A stretch of 64,000 bases of DNA from Bacillota bacterium. Its GTDB lineage: Bacteria > Bacillota > UBA4882 > UBA8346. The notes beneath the pieces were generated by a model. It saw only the letters and a list, made by a program, of their open reading frames with translations. It searched no databases and was not told the origin of the DNA. The number at the start of each line of letters is the position of its first letter. Positions within the stretch are counted from its first letter, which is position 1. Where the stretch lies: the NCBI GenBank assembly GCA_023392595.1, contig JAEVYU010000003.1, positions 1-64,000 of the forward strand, read 5' to 3'. The position numbers were made by a program, and so were the translations under genes. Positions 1 through 8,519 of the stretch are shown piece by piece.

Positions 1-165
1 GCGCCCTTTTTGGGGTGAATACCCCTAGAAACAGTAAAGTATGGTGAATATTAGCCTTTAAATGCTTCAAAATCAAAAAATTTAATCAAGAAAAATGCTG
101 GAAGGTTAATTAATCAGTGGTTCCCTAGGAAAATAATTTATTGAATAGAGGGAAGGTGTATACCA

Positions 166-1713
166 TTGAAAAAATGGCAGGAAGTATGCAATATCTTAAA
201 AAATGAATCCAACCTGGAGAAGATCCGGGAATTTTTAGCCAAAAACTTTGAGAACTATCAAATCTATGCCGATTCATTAATCGCAGAAGCCGGATCTTTT
301 TTCTGCCTGGCCCTTGTCAACAACCAAAAACAGTTGGTCATTTTTAGGGAAAGTACCCTTTACTTAAAATTCAACGGGGATGAAGTTTCGTGGAATGGTG
401 GGGGGGAAAAAGTGAAAATCTGTCCTTTGGATCATGAAAATTGCCGGACTCTCAGGCAAATATTCACTTTCACAAGCCCAAAGTCCCATCAGGGATGTGC
501 CATTACAATCGGGCTCGGCGACCGTTTGGGTTTAGCTTCACCCGGGCATTTACGCTTAATCAAGGACTTAAACATCTTCCCGGTTCTGGCTCAACAATCC
601 ATCCGGGAGCTGAACCTAACCGGCCGAACTTATGAAGATGTGCTGGATGCCGCTTCTGTGGCTGTTTTTCAAGAAGGTTATACCGCAGGGTTCGGGGCCG
701 ACGGCGATCATTTAAAAACCCCTGCCGAAGTTCAAATGGCTCTTGACAAGGGCTTTACCATGATCACGCTGGATTGTTCCGAACATATCCATAACCAGGT
801 AACGGCTTTGCCTGCCGGGGAGATCGAGAAACAATACGCTGGGCTTCCCGTTCATCAACGTCAGCCATTGGAAGTAAAGTATCTTAACCGAAATATCGCA
901 CTCGGGGACGGCACAATCATTCGTTTTTCCAAGCCGGAGCTCCAAAAGATCATCCTGACCTATCTGGAGGCAGTAACTTATACCATTGATATTTATCAAA
1001 ACGTCATCAAAAAGAGCGGCCGTCCCATTGATTTTGAAATGTCCATCGATGAAACACTCACCTCGACGACTCCCGAATCTCATTATTTTGTGGCCTCCGA
1101 ATTAATTGACGGCGGCGTGTCCATCACGAGCCTAGCTCCGCGTTTTTACGGAGAATTTCAAAAAGGCATCGATTACCGTGGGGACATTCCAACGTTCACT
1201 GCCGAATTTGCAATCCATGTTACGATCGCAAATCATTTCGGCTACAAAATCAGCATTCATTCCGGAAGTGACAAATTCAGCGTCTTCCCCGTTATCGGCA
1301 AGCTGACCGGGGGCCGTTACCATCTCAAAACAGCCGGCACCAATTGGCTCGAGGCGGTTAGAATTATAGCAACCAAAGCTCCAACCTTATACCGGGAAAT
1401 GCACCAGTTTGCATTGGCCCATCTGGATGAAGCCAAGCGCTATTATCACATCAGCGCCAACCCATCTGACATTCCGGACTTATCAAAACGAAGCGATCAT
1501 GAATTACCTGGCCTAATGGAACAGGATGATGCCAGACAAACGCTTCATATTACTTACGGACTGATTTTGCAAGCTAAAAATCATGATGGGACCTATCTCT
1601 TTAAAGATCGGATTTACCAAGTGCTGAACCAGTATGAATCCGATTATTACAAGGCCTTGAAAAAGCATATTGGAAAACACTTAGAGCTCTTGGGCATTCC
1701 TGTTTTCGATTGA
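166..1713 (+). CDS. uxaE: Tagaturonate epimerase family protein (UxaE-like)
   Basis: Likely a metal-dependent epimerase interconverting D-tagaturonate and D-fructuronate in hexuronate catabolism. The 515-residue protein resembles Thermotoga UxaE over most of its length as I recall that sequence: GLGDRLGLASPGHLR (116-130), a segment near 140-170 with AQQSIRE and TGRTYEDVLD, FGADGDHLK (176-184, likely metal ligands D181/H182), and SIHSGSDKFSVFP in the C-terminal half. It starts at TTG with AGGGAAGG 9 bases upstream; no nearer ATG has a better site. No other uronate genes (uxaC, uxuA, kdgK) are adjacent, so its pathway context is missing here. The 165 bases upstream hold nothing else I can identify. 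Confidence 0.85.
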   Translation: MKKWQEVCNILKNESNLEKIREFLAKNFENYQIYADSLIAEAGSFFCLALVNNQKQLVIFRESTLYLKFNGDEVSWNGGGEKVKICPLDHENCRTLRQIFTFTSPKSHQGCAITIGLGDRLGLASPGHLRLIKDLNIFPVLAQQSIRELNLTGRTYEDVLDAASVAVFQEGYTAGFGADGDHLKTPAEVQMALDKGFTMITLDCSEHIHNQVTALPAGEIEKQYAGLPVHQRQPLEVKYLNRNIALGDGTIIRFSKPELQKIILTYLEAVTYTIDIYQNVIKKSGRPIDFEMSIDETLTSTTPESHYFVASELIDGGVSITSLAPRFYGEFQKGIDYRGDIPTFTAEFAIHVTIANHFGYKISIHSGSDKFSVFPVIGKLTGGRYHLKTAGTNWLEAVRIIATKAPTLYREMHQFALAHLDEAKRYYHISANPSDIPDLSKRSDHELPGLMEQDDARQTLHITYGLILQAKNHDGTYLFKDRIYQVLNQYESDYYKALKKHIGKHLELLGIPVFD

Positions 1714-1766
1714 AAAAGGGTATCGATCGATTGATTTCCCTCAAAGTCGAATCCACGAAAAAACAA

Positions 1767-1880
1767 GGCTGTTGCAAAAGTGATTAAAATCAATGAGAAA
1801 TACAATATATACTATAAATAATGGGTAAAGCTTCACATATATTGTATTTCTCTATCGATAAATCTTATTTTGCAACAGAC
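1767..1880. mobile_element. MITE-like inverted-repeat element, copy 1
   Basis: A 114-bp non-coding element with imperfect terminal inverted repeats (GGCTGTTGCAAAA at 1767-1779; GTCTGTTGCAAAA read in reverse at 1868-1880) and a perfect 16-bp internal inverted repeat (1795-1810 with 1837-1852). The ends resemble those of some insertion-sequence families. Read on the minus strand it aligns with a second copy at 27343-27438. It overlaps the 3' end of the neighbouring response regulator and supplies that gene's stop codon. No transposase is encoded, so any mobility would have been in trans. Confidence 0.7.
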
Positions 1881-2661
1881 CCATTTCCATTTCCACCGAC
1901 AAATGCCTTGTTTGATATTGACTGGGTGTAATTCCACAGGTTTTTTTGAATACTCGGGCAAAGTAATTCGGATCTTTATATCCAACCTGGTAACAGACAT
2001 CTTTAATGGTATAATGGGGATCTGTCAAAAACTCCTTGGCCTTCCGGATCCGGACTGCCGTTAAATAATTAACAAAATTTTCTCCCACCGATTTTTTAAA
2101 CAATTTGCTAAGATAAAAGGGGCTGATTTGAATTCTTTCCGCCGTATCTTCCAAAGAAATATTCCGCTGATAGTTGCGTTCCAAATAGTCGATTGCCAGA
2201 GACAAAAGAGCCTTCGCCCGGGATGTTCTTCCTTCACTATTTTCATCATAAGACTGCAAATGAGAACCGTTCGGAAAAGCCGGCTGGATATTTGCATTTT
2301 TCATGGCCCGATAAACTCCGGCTTTCATTTTTTCGAATGACACGGGTTTATCAATATATTCATTGGCGCCGATTGACAAGGCGGCACGGGTATAACTGAA
2401 ATTGGGAAACGCCGAAATGACGATTAACCTGCACTCCGGCAAACAATCTCTAATTTGCGCCGCGTCTTTTAAAATACCGAGCCGAGGACGGTCAATATCT
2501 AAAAAAACAAAATCCGGCCGGTAGCAAAGGACTTTCTCAATTATATTTTTTTCAGCCACAGTTTTTAAAACCTGAAAGAGGTCCCCAAAGTTTTCCTTCA
2601 CCCAATTGTCGAGAGCTTCGCAACCGGCCGGCTTATCAGCGGCAATCAATAATGTAAACAT
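1852..2661 (-). CDS. Response regulator, receiver plus AraC-type DNA-binding domain
   Basis: A 269-residue YesN-like regulator. Residues 1-125 form a receiver domain with phospho-acceptor D55 (FLDID) and conserved K105 (IDKP). Residues about 150-255 carry two AraC-type helix-turn-helix motifs (SLEDTAERIQISPFYLSKLF; TIKDVCYQVGYKDPNYFARVF). One of the two N-terminal acidic-pocket residues is replaced (LLIAADKP has A8 where Asp is usual), so Mg binding and phosphorylation may be altered. AGAGGTGG lies 7 bases before the ATG. The last nine codons and the TAG stop are read from the MITE-like element; they lie beyond the conserved AraC fold, so the gene is probably functional. No partner histidine kinase is adjacent. 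Confidence 0.88.
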   Translation of the reverse strand: MFTLLIAADKPAGCEALDNWVKENFGDLFQVLKTVAEKNIIEKVLCYRPDFVFLDIDRPRLGILKDAAQIRDCLPECRLIVISAFPNFSYTRAALSIGANEYIDKPVSFEKMKAGVYRAMKNANIQPAFPNGSHLQSYDENSEGRTSRAKALLSLAIDYLERNYQRNISLEDTAERIQISPFYLSKLFKKSVGENFVNYLTAVRIRKAKEFLTDPHYTIKDVCYQVGYKDPNYFARVFKKTCGITPSQYQTRHLSVEMEMGLLQNKIYR

Positions 2662-3189
2662 TGGATACCACCTCTGTGTTCTTCCTAAATATCAATTCCC
2701 ATTAATGTGTAATCGCTTACATTTTTTTGTTTTCAATAACCTTCCCTTAGGACATAACCGAATTACCATCGTCAATCGGCTCCAAAACTATTCTATCGGC
2801 CATTACCGTAAATAATTCAAAAAAATATTCAGCCAAATTCAAACGATTCCATACCCAGTATAATGCTTTAATTTTGTAAGCGGTTACATCAATTGTATCA
2901 TTTTCGTTAAAATATTTCAACCGCCATTTCATACCTTTCATTTAGGCAGGGTCGGTATATTCACTTGAAAAAATAAATTTACCCAACCGGAGTACGGGTT
3001 TTTAAAATCAATTTGCTCATATAAAAAAACCTCCCGTCCTCGTAAAAGGACGAAAGGCTGAGGTTTAAAACTCGATCCGGCAAGAATATTACAATTTTCC
3101 ACCGGAAGCAAAATTGGCCCAATCAGGTTTGCTACAGCATCCGGTAAGTTCTGACCCAAGGCGAACCTGAGTTTTTTGCCGGATTCATG
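2662..3189 (-). other. Non-coding stretch with structured hom 3' region
   Basis: No gene is convincing in these 528 bases between the response regulator and hom. The part next to the hom stop (about 3060-3180, minus strand) can fold into at least two helices: CAGGTT with AACCTG, and CAATTTT with AAAATTG. It ends in the terminator at 3024-3057. Two small reading frames on the minus strand (2938-3159 and 2747-2941, overlapping as ATGA) lack ribosome-binding sites, and the first reads through the terminator, so I do not call them. Confidence 0.5.
3024..3057 (-). terminator. Intrinsic terminator after hom
   Basis: On the minus strand CCTTTCGTCC, a short loop, GGACGGGAGG and then seven T residues form a typical Rho-independent terminator about 130 bases after the hom stop. 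Its stem resembles the terminator of the T-box upstream of hom. Confidence 0.8.
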
Positions 3190-4491
3190 TTAAAACAACC
3201 GTAATCTCAAGTAATTTTCCCGAACGAAATCAAATTTCCCAATCTGCTCCAGCGCCCGGTTCATATCAAATTCAGAGGCCTCGTGAGTTAAGATCACAAT
3301 CGGAACATAGTTTTCCTTACCATGGGTCTCAAGCTGCACCACCGACGAAATGGAAATGCCGTTGTCACCTAAGACGCCCGATATTTTTGAAAAAATGCCG
3401 GGGACATCCTTCGTATAAAGCCTCAGATAAAAACGATTGTGGATTTTCTCAATCGGTAAGGTTTTCACCGCATGATCGGGATTAATGGTCCGGTTACAGA
3501 ACTGTTCGCCTTCTTTTAACAATAAATCCCGGGACAAGTCGACAATATCCCCCACAATTGCGCTGGCAGTCGGCCGTTCCCCTGCTCCCGGCCCATAGAA
3601 CATGGTATCCCCAACGAAATCCCCCTTGACAAAGATCGCATTCAATTCGAAATTGACAGCCGCCAATAAATGACTGTTGGGAATCAGGGTTGGGTGGACC
3701 CGCAGGTCTAATCCATCGGGCAACGCCCGGTAGGTGGCTAATAATTTAATCGTATAGCCGAATTGTTTGGCAAAGTTGATATCCAGCTTGGTGATATGGG
3801 TAATCCCTTCCACATATAGATCGCTGAAATTGACAAAAGCCGTCGAGGCGATCGAAGCCAGAATGGTTAATTTATGCGCTGCATCCCCCCCGCCCACATC
3901 CAGGGTTGGATCCGCTTCCGCAAAGCCTTTGGCTTGGGCTTCTTTCAGAGCCTCCCCAAACTCCAGCTCTTCCTGATGCATACGGGTCAAGATGAAATTG
4001 GAAGTGCCGTTTAAAATACCATAAATGCTCTCGATTTTATTGGCGACCAATCCTTCCCGCAGTCCTTTGATGATCGGAATTCCTCCGCCCACACTGGCTT
4101 CAAATAGCAAATCCACACCGTTTTCAGCCGCAATTTTAAACAATTCCCGGCCCTTGGTAGCAATCAAAGCTTTGTTTGCCGTAACGACATGTTTGCGGTT
4201 TCTTAAGGCTTTACAAATGAAGGTAAAAGCCGGTTCATAGCCGCCCATGGTTTCGACAACAATGTCGATCTCCGGATCTTCCAGGATATCATCAGCATTG
4301 GAAGTGCAACGGACTCCCTGGAGATTTAAATCTCTTTTCTTATCCCAATTCAGTTCGGCAATGGCCTTTAAGTTAAAATTAAGGGTAGCCCTGGTTTTTA
4401 AAAGGGCTTGTTGTTCAGTCAATACGCGCGCTACGCCGGTTCCTACCGTGCCTAATCCCAAGATTCCAATATTCACATGATGATCTTGCAT
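3190..4491 (-). CDS. hom: Homoserine dehydrogenase
   Basis: Reduces aspartate semialdehyde to homoserine with NAD(P)H, the branch point toward threonine and methionine. The 433-residue protein has the N-terminal nucleotide-binding motif GILGLGTVGTGV, a homoserine-dehydrogenase catalytic region (VTANKALIA; ILNGTSNFILTRM; EADPTLDVGGGDAAHK) and a C-terminal ACT domain (FYLRLYTKDVPGIFSKISGVL) typical of threonine-sensitive enzymes. The start chosen is the ATG at 4491, which has GAGGAG nine bases upstream; a start ten codons earlier has no such site. It is preceded by a T-box leader with a probable threonine specifier. No thrB, thrC or lysC lies next to it. Confidence 0.95.
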   Translation of the reverse strand: MQDHHVNIGILGLGTVGTGVARVLTEQQALLKTRATLNFNLKAIAELNWDKKRDLNLQGVRCTSNADDILEDPEIDIVVETMGGYEPAFTFICKALRNRKHVVTANKALIATKGRELFKIAAENGVDLLFEASVGGGIPIIKGLREGLVANKIESIYGILNGTSNFILTRMHQEELEFGEALKEAQAKGFAEADPTLDVGGGDAAHKLTILASIASTAFVNFSDLYVEGITHITKLDINFAKQFGYTIKLLATYRALPDGLDLRVHPTLIPNSHLLAAVNFELNAIFVKGDFVGDTMFYGPGAGERPTASAIVGDIVDLSRDLLLKEGEQFCNRTINPDHAVKTLPIEKIHNRFYLRLYTKDVPGIFSKISGVLGDNGISISSVVQLETHGKENYVPIVILTHEASEFDMNRALEQIGKFDFVRENYLRLRLF

Positions 4492-4592
4492 TACAAACCA
4501 CTCCTCTTTATAGTTATTCACATTTGGTGTTGGAAATAAGCTTCATATCTTTGATGGTTACAAATTGTCCATGGTGACAATCGGCGGAAGAA

Positions 4593-4875
4593 ATAAAAAA
4601 ACCTTTCATCCTGTTAAAAGGACGAAAGGTTCAATGATGCCCATGGTAATCATGCATCAATCATATTACTTCCGCGGTCCCACCTTTTTTGGTAAAAAAC
4701 CCGACTTAAGAACGGATAACGGCCGCGCCGGGCTGCCATACTATGATTCCGGCAACCACTCCAGGGTGGTATCATCATGCTCTTTATTAAGGAAGGCTTT
4801 CAGCCGCCGGCCTTCCATCTCTTCTAATGAAGCAAAACAACATATCCCTGTCATCGTTTTCAACTATATATTAAA
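4593..4875 (-). promoter_or_regulatory. T-box riboswitch (probable threonine specifier) upstream of hom
   Basis: The minus-strand leader of hom carries the T-box core GGTGGGACCGCGG (about 4672-4685), which pairs with the tRNA acceptor end in the antiterminator. Stem I elements lie before it, including CTGGAG just downstream of the specifier position. Placing the specifier three bases before CTGGAG gives ACC (4768-4770), a threonine codon, which suits hom. The leader ends in a strong terminator (about 4593-4631: CCTTTCGTCC, loop, GGATGAAAGG, T-run). Uncharged tRNA-Thr should therefore allow hom transcription. The T-box assignment is firm; the specifier is an inference from spacing. Confidence 0.92.
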
Positions 4876-4917
4876 TTAAATGATACCATGGATTCCAAAA
4901 ATATGCAAATCTTTTTC

Positions 4918-6321
4918 CTATTGTATTTTATACCGGACTGTATAAGAGATGACCGTCTCCCCTCCCGCCAGAACACCCACGGTGAACTCGGCCTTTCCGG
5001 CATCGGTTTTGACATAATCATGGCTATTGTTGATGATTTTCCATTCATTCCAACTGCCGAAGCTTTCAATATCCGTAACCAGGACTGGGATTTCTTTATG
5101 ATTGCGCAGAGTAATCTTGTAACTTTCCTCACGAATATTTTTAGCCGGTTCTTTGGCACCGGTATTGATACGCTCTCCCACAACATCAAAGGCATTTCCC
5201 AAATTGACCCGGACCTTTTCATCTTTAGGGGTATGATCGATCCGGTCTTCGCCGATAAATTGCAAAGAACCGTCCCCATCCGACTGTTGCACCCGGATCC
5301 GGCCTTTGGGTAATGGGATTCCCAAATTGGAGGCTGAATTGTTTTTAAATTCCAGCATGACCTGGACTTTTTTAGGGTTCAAGGCGCCGTTATAAACGAA
5401 AAGTTTTTTGACCGGTATCGAATTGGCGGATAATAGCTCCACCTGTTTGATTTGATTGTTTCGCAGAGTTGTTGTACGGTTAAGAGTATATAAATGATAC
5501 TCCGAGAACGACTCTTCCTTGAAACCGTCTTCGGACATTGCCCTTAAAACCGGCTTTGCCATTCTCACCTCCCCGGCTTCATCCGGTCCTACCCTGTGCA
5601 AGTCGCCGGCAACCAGCTTGAGCCGGGCGTTATTGAAATCCGCGCCGCTTTGATTGTCCAAAGTAACCCAACCTGCCAAATCCACTTTATCGTTAGCCGG
5701 ATTGACGGTTGCCACGTAATCGGCCTTCCAAGACATTCCTCCTGTAAGATAAGTAACCTTGACAGGGTAGGTACCCGTCCTGCCGGCATTCTGAACCATC
5801 CAGACCAGAGTGGGTTTTAGAACAAGACCGCTGGGCAGTTCGGGAAATATGAGGGATTTAACCTGGGCTGCCTTAACGATCCTGATTTCACCGCCCTTTG
5901 GGGCACTCGCTAAAATAAGATCGTCACCGGTACTCAGTAAGTAACCCTCAAAGCTTTCTCCCTGATTGCCGATAATTTTGATCTTTTCGCCTAAAAATTT
6001 TTGAAGCAACCTGGCGTCACTGACTACATCATATTCATAATTTTGTTCCAAGACCCTTATCCCATCATGATCCGCCTTGAAACTGACCGAGGTTGGATCG
6101 ATCAACGCCGGGACATCGGTAAAGCTAACCGATCCCAGTCCGGCCGATATGTCTAAAGCGCGGCTTTCCTTGATTAAAGCCAAATCCTCATTGTAAACTG
6201 TTATTTCCAACCCGGAATTATTTTTGGTTCCGGTCTGAATGGGAGATTGCGCAAACCCGAAAGTCGCCAAAACCATTATCAAAGCGAACCCCAATAATAT
6301 CTTGGAATAGATTTTCCTCAT
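4918..6321 (-). CDS. Secreted DUF4139-domain protein
   Basis: A 467-residue exported protein of unknown function. An N-terminal signal peptide (basic MRKIYSK, hydrophobic core, cleavage near FGFAQS) is followed by a beta-rich domain (SGLEITVYNEDLALIKESR) and a C-terminal DUF4139-like region (conserved LTGGMSWKADYVATV; LNRTTTLRNNQIKQVELLS; ITLRNHKEIPVLV). The start used is the second in-frame ATG, which has GGAGG seven bases upstream; the nearest ATG overlaps the Shine-Dalgarno sequence. The T-box of hom begins just after its stop, on the same strand. DUF4139 proteins are broadly distributed in bacteria, some annotated as mucoidy inhibitor-like; no function should be assumed. Confidence 0.8.
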   Translation of the reverse strand: MRKIYSKILLGFALIMVLATFGFAQSPIQTGTKNNSGLEITVYNEDLALIKESRALDISAGLGSVSFTDVPALIDPTSVSFKADHDGIRVLEQNYEYDVVSDARLLQKFLGEKIKIIGNQGESFEGYLLSTGDDLILASAPKGGEIRIVKAAQVKSLIFPELPSGLVLKPTLVWMVQNAGRTGTYPVKVTYLTGGMSWKADYVATVNPANDKVDLAGWVTLDNQSGADFNNARLKLVAGDLHRVGPDEAGEVRMAKPVLRAMSEDGFKEESFSEYHLYTLNRTTTLRNNQIKQVELLSANSIPVKKLFVYNGALNPKKVQVMLEFKNNSASNLGIPLPKGRIRVQQSDGDGSLQFIGEDRIDHTPKDEKVRVNLGNAFDVVGERINTGAKEPAKNIREESYKITLRNHKEIPVLVTDIESFGSWNEWKIINNSHDYVKTDAGKAEFTVGVLAGGETVISYTVRYKIQ

Positions 6322-6445
6322 ACCCATACCTCCTTTTACCATTCTTTCCTTCTGGCCCACTGCAAGAATATCCTAGCGATATCTGACGGCTGTGAGAAAA
6401 GTTATTCCGCAACGGCCGGCGTTATTCCTTCCGGAGACCATTGGA

Positions 6446-6865
6446 TTATTCCCCGATTATTTTTACCAGCACTCTTTTGGAGCGTTTTCCGTCGAATTCT
6501 CCATAGAAAATTTGCTCCCACGGTCCAAAGTCCAACCGTCCTTCAGTCACCGCCACTACAACCTCCCTGCCCATGACTTGCCTTTTTAAATGGGCATCGC
6601 CATTGTCTTCACCGGTGCGGTTGTGCATGTATTGGGATATGGGACTATGGGGAGCCAATTTTTCCAACCAATTTTGATAATCGCTCCAAAGCCCGGATTC
6701 ATGATCATTAATAAAGACGCTGGCCGTAATATGCATGGCATTGACCAGGCAGAGCCCTTCCTTGATACCGCTTTCCTGTAATACTTTATCAACATCCCGG
6801 GTAATATTCGCAAATTCTACTCTTTCCTTGATATTGAACCATAACTCTTTCCGGACTGATTTCAC
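6446..6865 (-). CDS. yjbQ: YjbQ/UPF0047 family protein
   Basis: A 139-residue single-domain protein of the YjbQ (UPF0047) family, usual length about 130-140. The family signature is visible: N-terminal strand pair, [14 protein letters not shown] with a conserved His, and [18 protein letters not shown], followed by [18 protein letters not shown]. Members have a thiamine-phosphate-synthase-like side activity, but the physiological role is unsettled. It lies 124 bases before the DUF4139 gene on the same strand and may share its transcript. Divergent from the unknown gene at 6938. Confidence 0.92.
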   Translation of the reverse strand: MKSVRKELWFNIKERVEFANITRDVDKVLQESGIKEGLCLVNAMHITASVFINDHESGLWSDYQNWLEKLAPHSPISQYMHNRTGEDNGDAHLKRQVMGREVVVAVTEGRLDFGPWEQIFYGEFDGKRSKRVLVKIIGE

Positions 6866-6882
6866 TTTAATCCCCCTTATAT

Positions 6883-6910
6883 TTGCTATTTATTCACCAA
6901 ATGGTATAAT
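6883..6910 (+). promoter_or_regulatory. Candidate extended -10 promoter for the gene at 6938
   Basis: TGGTATAAT (TATAAT at 6905-6910 with an extended TG) is preceded by TTGCTA (6883-6888) at 16-base spacing. Its position 28 bases before the ATG fits a short leader. Confidence 0.6.
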
Positions 6911-6937
6911 AATAATTAAAAAATCCGAGGTGGAACA

Positions 6938-7531
6938 ATGGCCTTTCATAACAAACAATTTACGGTCAAAGATAGCAAAGACCTTAAAATTGCCCGTTTT
7001 TTTGTATCATACCCCAATAAACCGGGGATGTCAAAAAGCTACCAACTCTTAACTTCACTGAAACAACAGCGCAACCTTTTTATAGAATTCGACAGCGCCT
7101 TCACCAACTTGCCGACTCCGACGGAAATCCAAAAAGCCGCTTTAAGCTTATTAACCAGTCTGCAGGAAATGGGAATCCGCTTTCTCCATCAAACTTCCGA
7201 AGCCAAGGATACCCGGGGGCTGCTTGGAATCCTTAATCTGAATAAAACATACACAGCTTATCATATATTCGCCTACATTCCCGATTCAATATGGAAGGAT
7301 CCTTCATTCCAGGCCATTATTCCCCGCTATGGAGTGAGATATTATCTTTGTAAGGACGGCGTCCCCGGAGATGAGGGGAAAATGTTGGAAGAATTGTTGA
7401 TGGGTCGTATACCTGAGGAGAAGATGCTGGAATGGTTTGATTTCGTTATTTACGACTGTATGGATTTTGGGCAAATGGGTATCAAGACCGATTTTTCAAA
7501 AGAAGAGTTACAACTGGGATTCCCTCAATAG
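6938..7531 (+). CDS. Conserved-looking hypothetical protein, 197 aa
   Basis: I do not recognise a family. It is a soluble, mixed alpha/beta protein without signal peptide or membrane segment, rich in aromatic residues near its C-terminus (WFDFVIYDCMDFGQMG). AGGTGG lies upstream of the ATG and a plausible promoter lies at 6883-6910, so it is very likely expressed. It converges on the equally unknown gene at 7557-8249, with 25 bases between the two stops. Confidence 0.75.
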   Translation: MAFHNKQFTVKDSKDLKIARFFVSYPNKPGMSKSYQLLTSLKQQRNLFIEFDSAFTNLPTPTEIQKAALSLLTSLQEMGIRFLHQTSEAKDTRGLLGILNLNKTYTAYHIFAYIPDSIWKDPSFQAIIPRYGVRYYLCKDGVPGDEGKMLEELLMGRIPEEKMLEWFDFVIYDCMDFGQMGIKTDFSKEELQLGFPQ

Positions 7532-7556
7532 TTTCCGTTCGGTTTCACCATTTGCG

Positions 7557-8249
7557 TTACTTTTTCCCTTCAAGCCGCTGTTCTATCAATTTGGTTGCTT
7601 GATACACATGAGTTTTGATTGTTTGGGATAAAGCCTGTGAAATCGATTTTTGGAGTTTCAGAGGTTCATCGGATGATACTTCAATATGGATGATTAAATT
7701 TTTTTCCGGTAAGGTTTGGGTTTCGCTGGCTGAAAAATATTTGGCCGACTCCGCCTTGGTGATCAATTTACAAACGATGTTGATTTTTAAGCTATCCTCC
7801 TGAAAAGCGACGTCAACCCCTAAATCACCGATTTCCACTTGGGTTGCTTCATTGTTAAGGTAGTTGTCGCTCCAGGCAAAAACCAATTGGGAAAACTCTT
7901 GTAAGGAACTGATCGGGTACAGATAATAACCATGCACCCCCATGGCCACGATATCGGCTGGGGTCAAATATCCCGATATTCTTTTTAAAGTACTTTCCAA
8001 TACATCGACAAACTGCCCGTAATTCAAACAGGCATTCATCGAAAAAATAAATTTTTTGGCGCGGAACAAGCGAATCTCCCAATCCTCAAGAGGATTGGGC
8101 TTTTGGGGTTTAACCAAAAACTCATCTTTATCTTCACTGGTTTTTGCCAAATGCCATTCATCCGGCTTGACAAGTTCATCAAAGTTGTCAAAGGATTCTA
8201 TGTACGAACATTTGACTTCCGAAAACATACTCAGTTTTGATAGATTCAA
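7557..8249 (-). CDS. Hypothetical protein, 230 aa
   Basis: Soluble protein with no recognised domain. The C-terminal third (a strand with IHIEVSS followed by a long helix ending KTHVYQATKLIEQRL) loosely recalls the layout of TIGR04255-type proteins, but the match is too weak to name. It starts at TTG with GGGAAGGG about ten bases upstream; the next ATG, seven codons in, has no ribosome-binding site. It follows the guaA terminator on the same strand and converges with the gene at 6938. Confidence 0.65.
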   Translation of the reverse strand: MNLSKLSMFSEVKCSYIESFDNFDELVKPDEWHLAKTSEDKDEFLVKPQKPNPLEDWEIRLFRAKKFIFSMNACLNYGQFVDVLESTLKRISGYLTPADIVAMGVHGYYLYPISSLQEFSQLVFAWSDNYLNNEATQVEIGDLGVDVAFQEDSLKINIVCKLITKAESAKYFSASETQTLPEKNLIIHIEVSSDEPLKLQKSISQALSQTIKTHVYQATKLIEQRLEGKK

Positions 8250-8412
8250 AGGCGTTTGTCCCTTCCCGAATCGAAGCTTTCTTCCTTTTGTCTATAATTT
8301 TCCTATAAAATAAATTCCTTGTTCATAACAATTTTCCTGCTAAAATAAGAATAAACTTATATACATCAATCGGTTAAATTTATCTGTGACTTTAATAAAT
8401 TTCTGAAATTTA

Positions 8413-8434
8413 AAACCTGGCATACGCCAGGTTT
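8413..8434 (-). terminator. Hairpin terminator after guaA
   Basis: AACCTGGC-ATAC-GCCAGGTT is a perfect 8-bp stem with a four-base loop, flanked by A/T runs on both sides. It can end guaA transcription on the minus strand about 85 bases past the stop. Confidence 0.7.
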
Positions 8435-8519
8435 TTCAATGTTTTCTTTTCAAATGCCTTCCATTCTATTCCCTATTTTAATGAGGCTAGAACCTTTAGC
8501 CTTCCAAAATTGAACCATC

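Noticed and set aside
1767..1880. Simple bidirectional terminator between uxaE and the response regulator
   Set aside because: The terminal repeats and the homologous copy at 27343-27438 are better explained by a MITE-like element, although it may also terminate transcription.
2747..3159. Two overlapping minus-strand small reading frames (73 and 64 codons) joined by ATGA
   Set aside because: The first reads through a strong terminator and neither has a ribosome-binding site; the overlap is probably chance.
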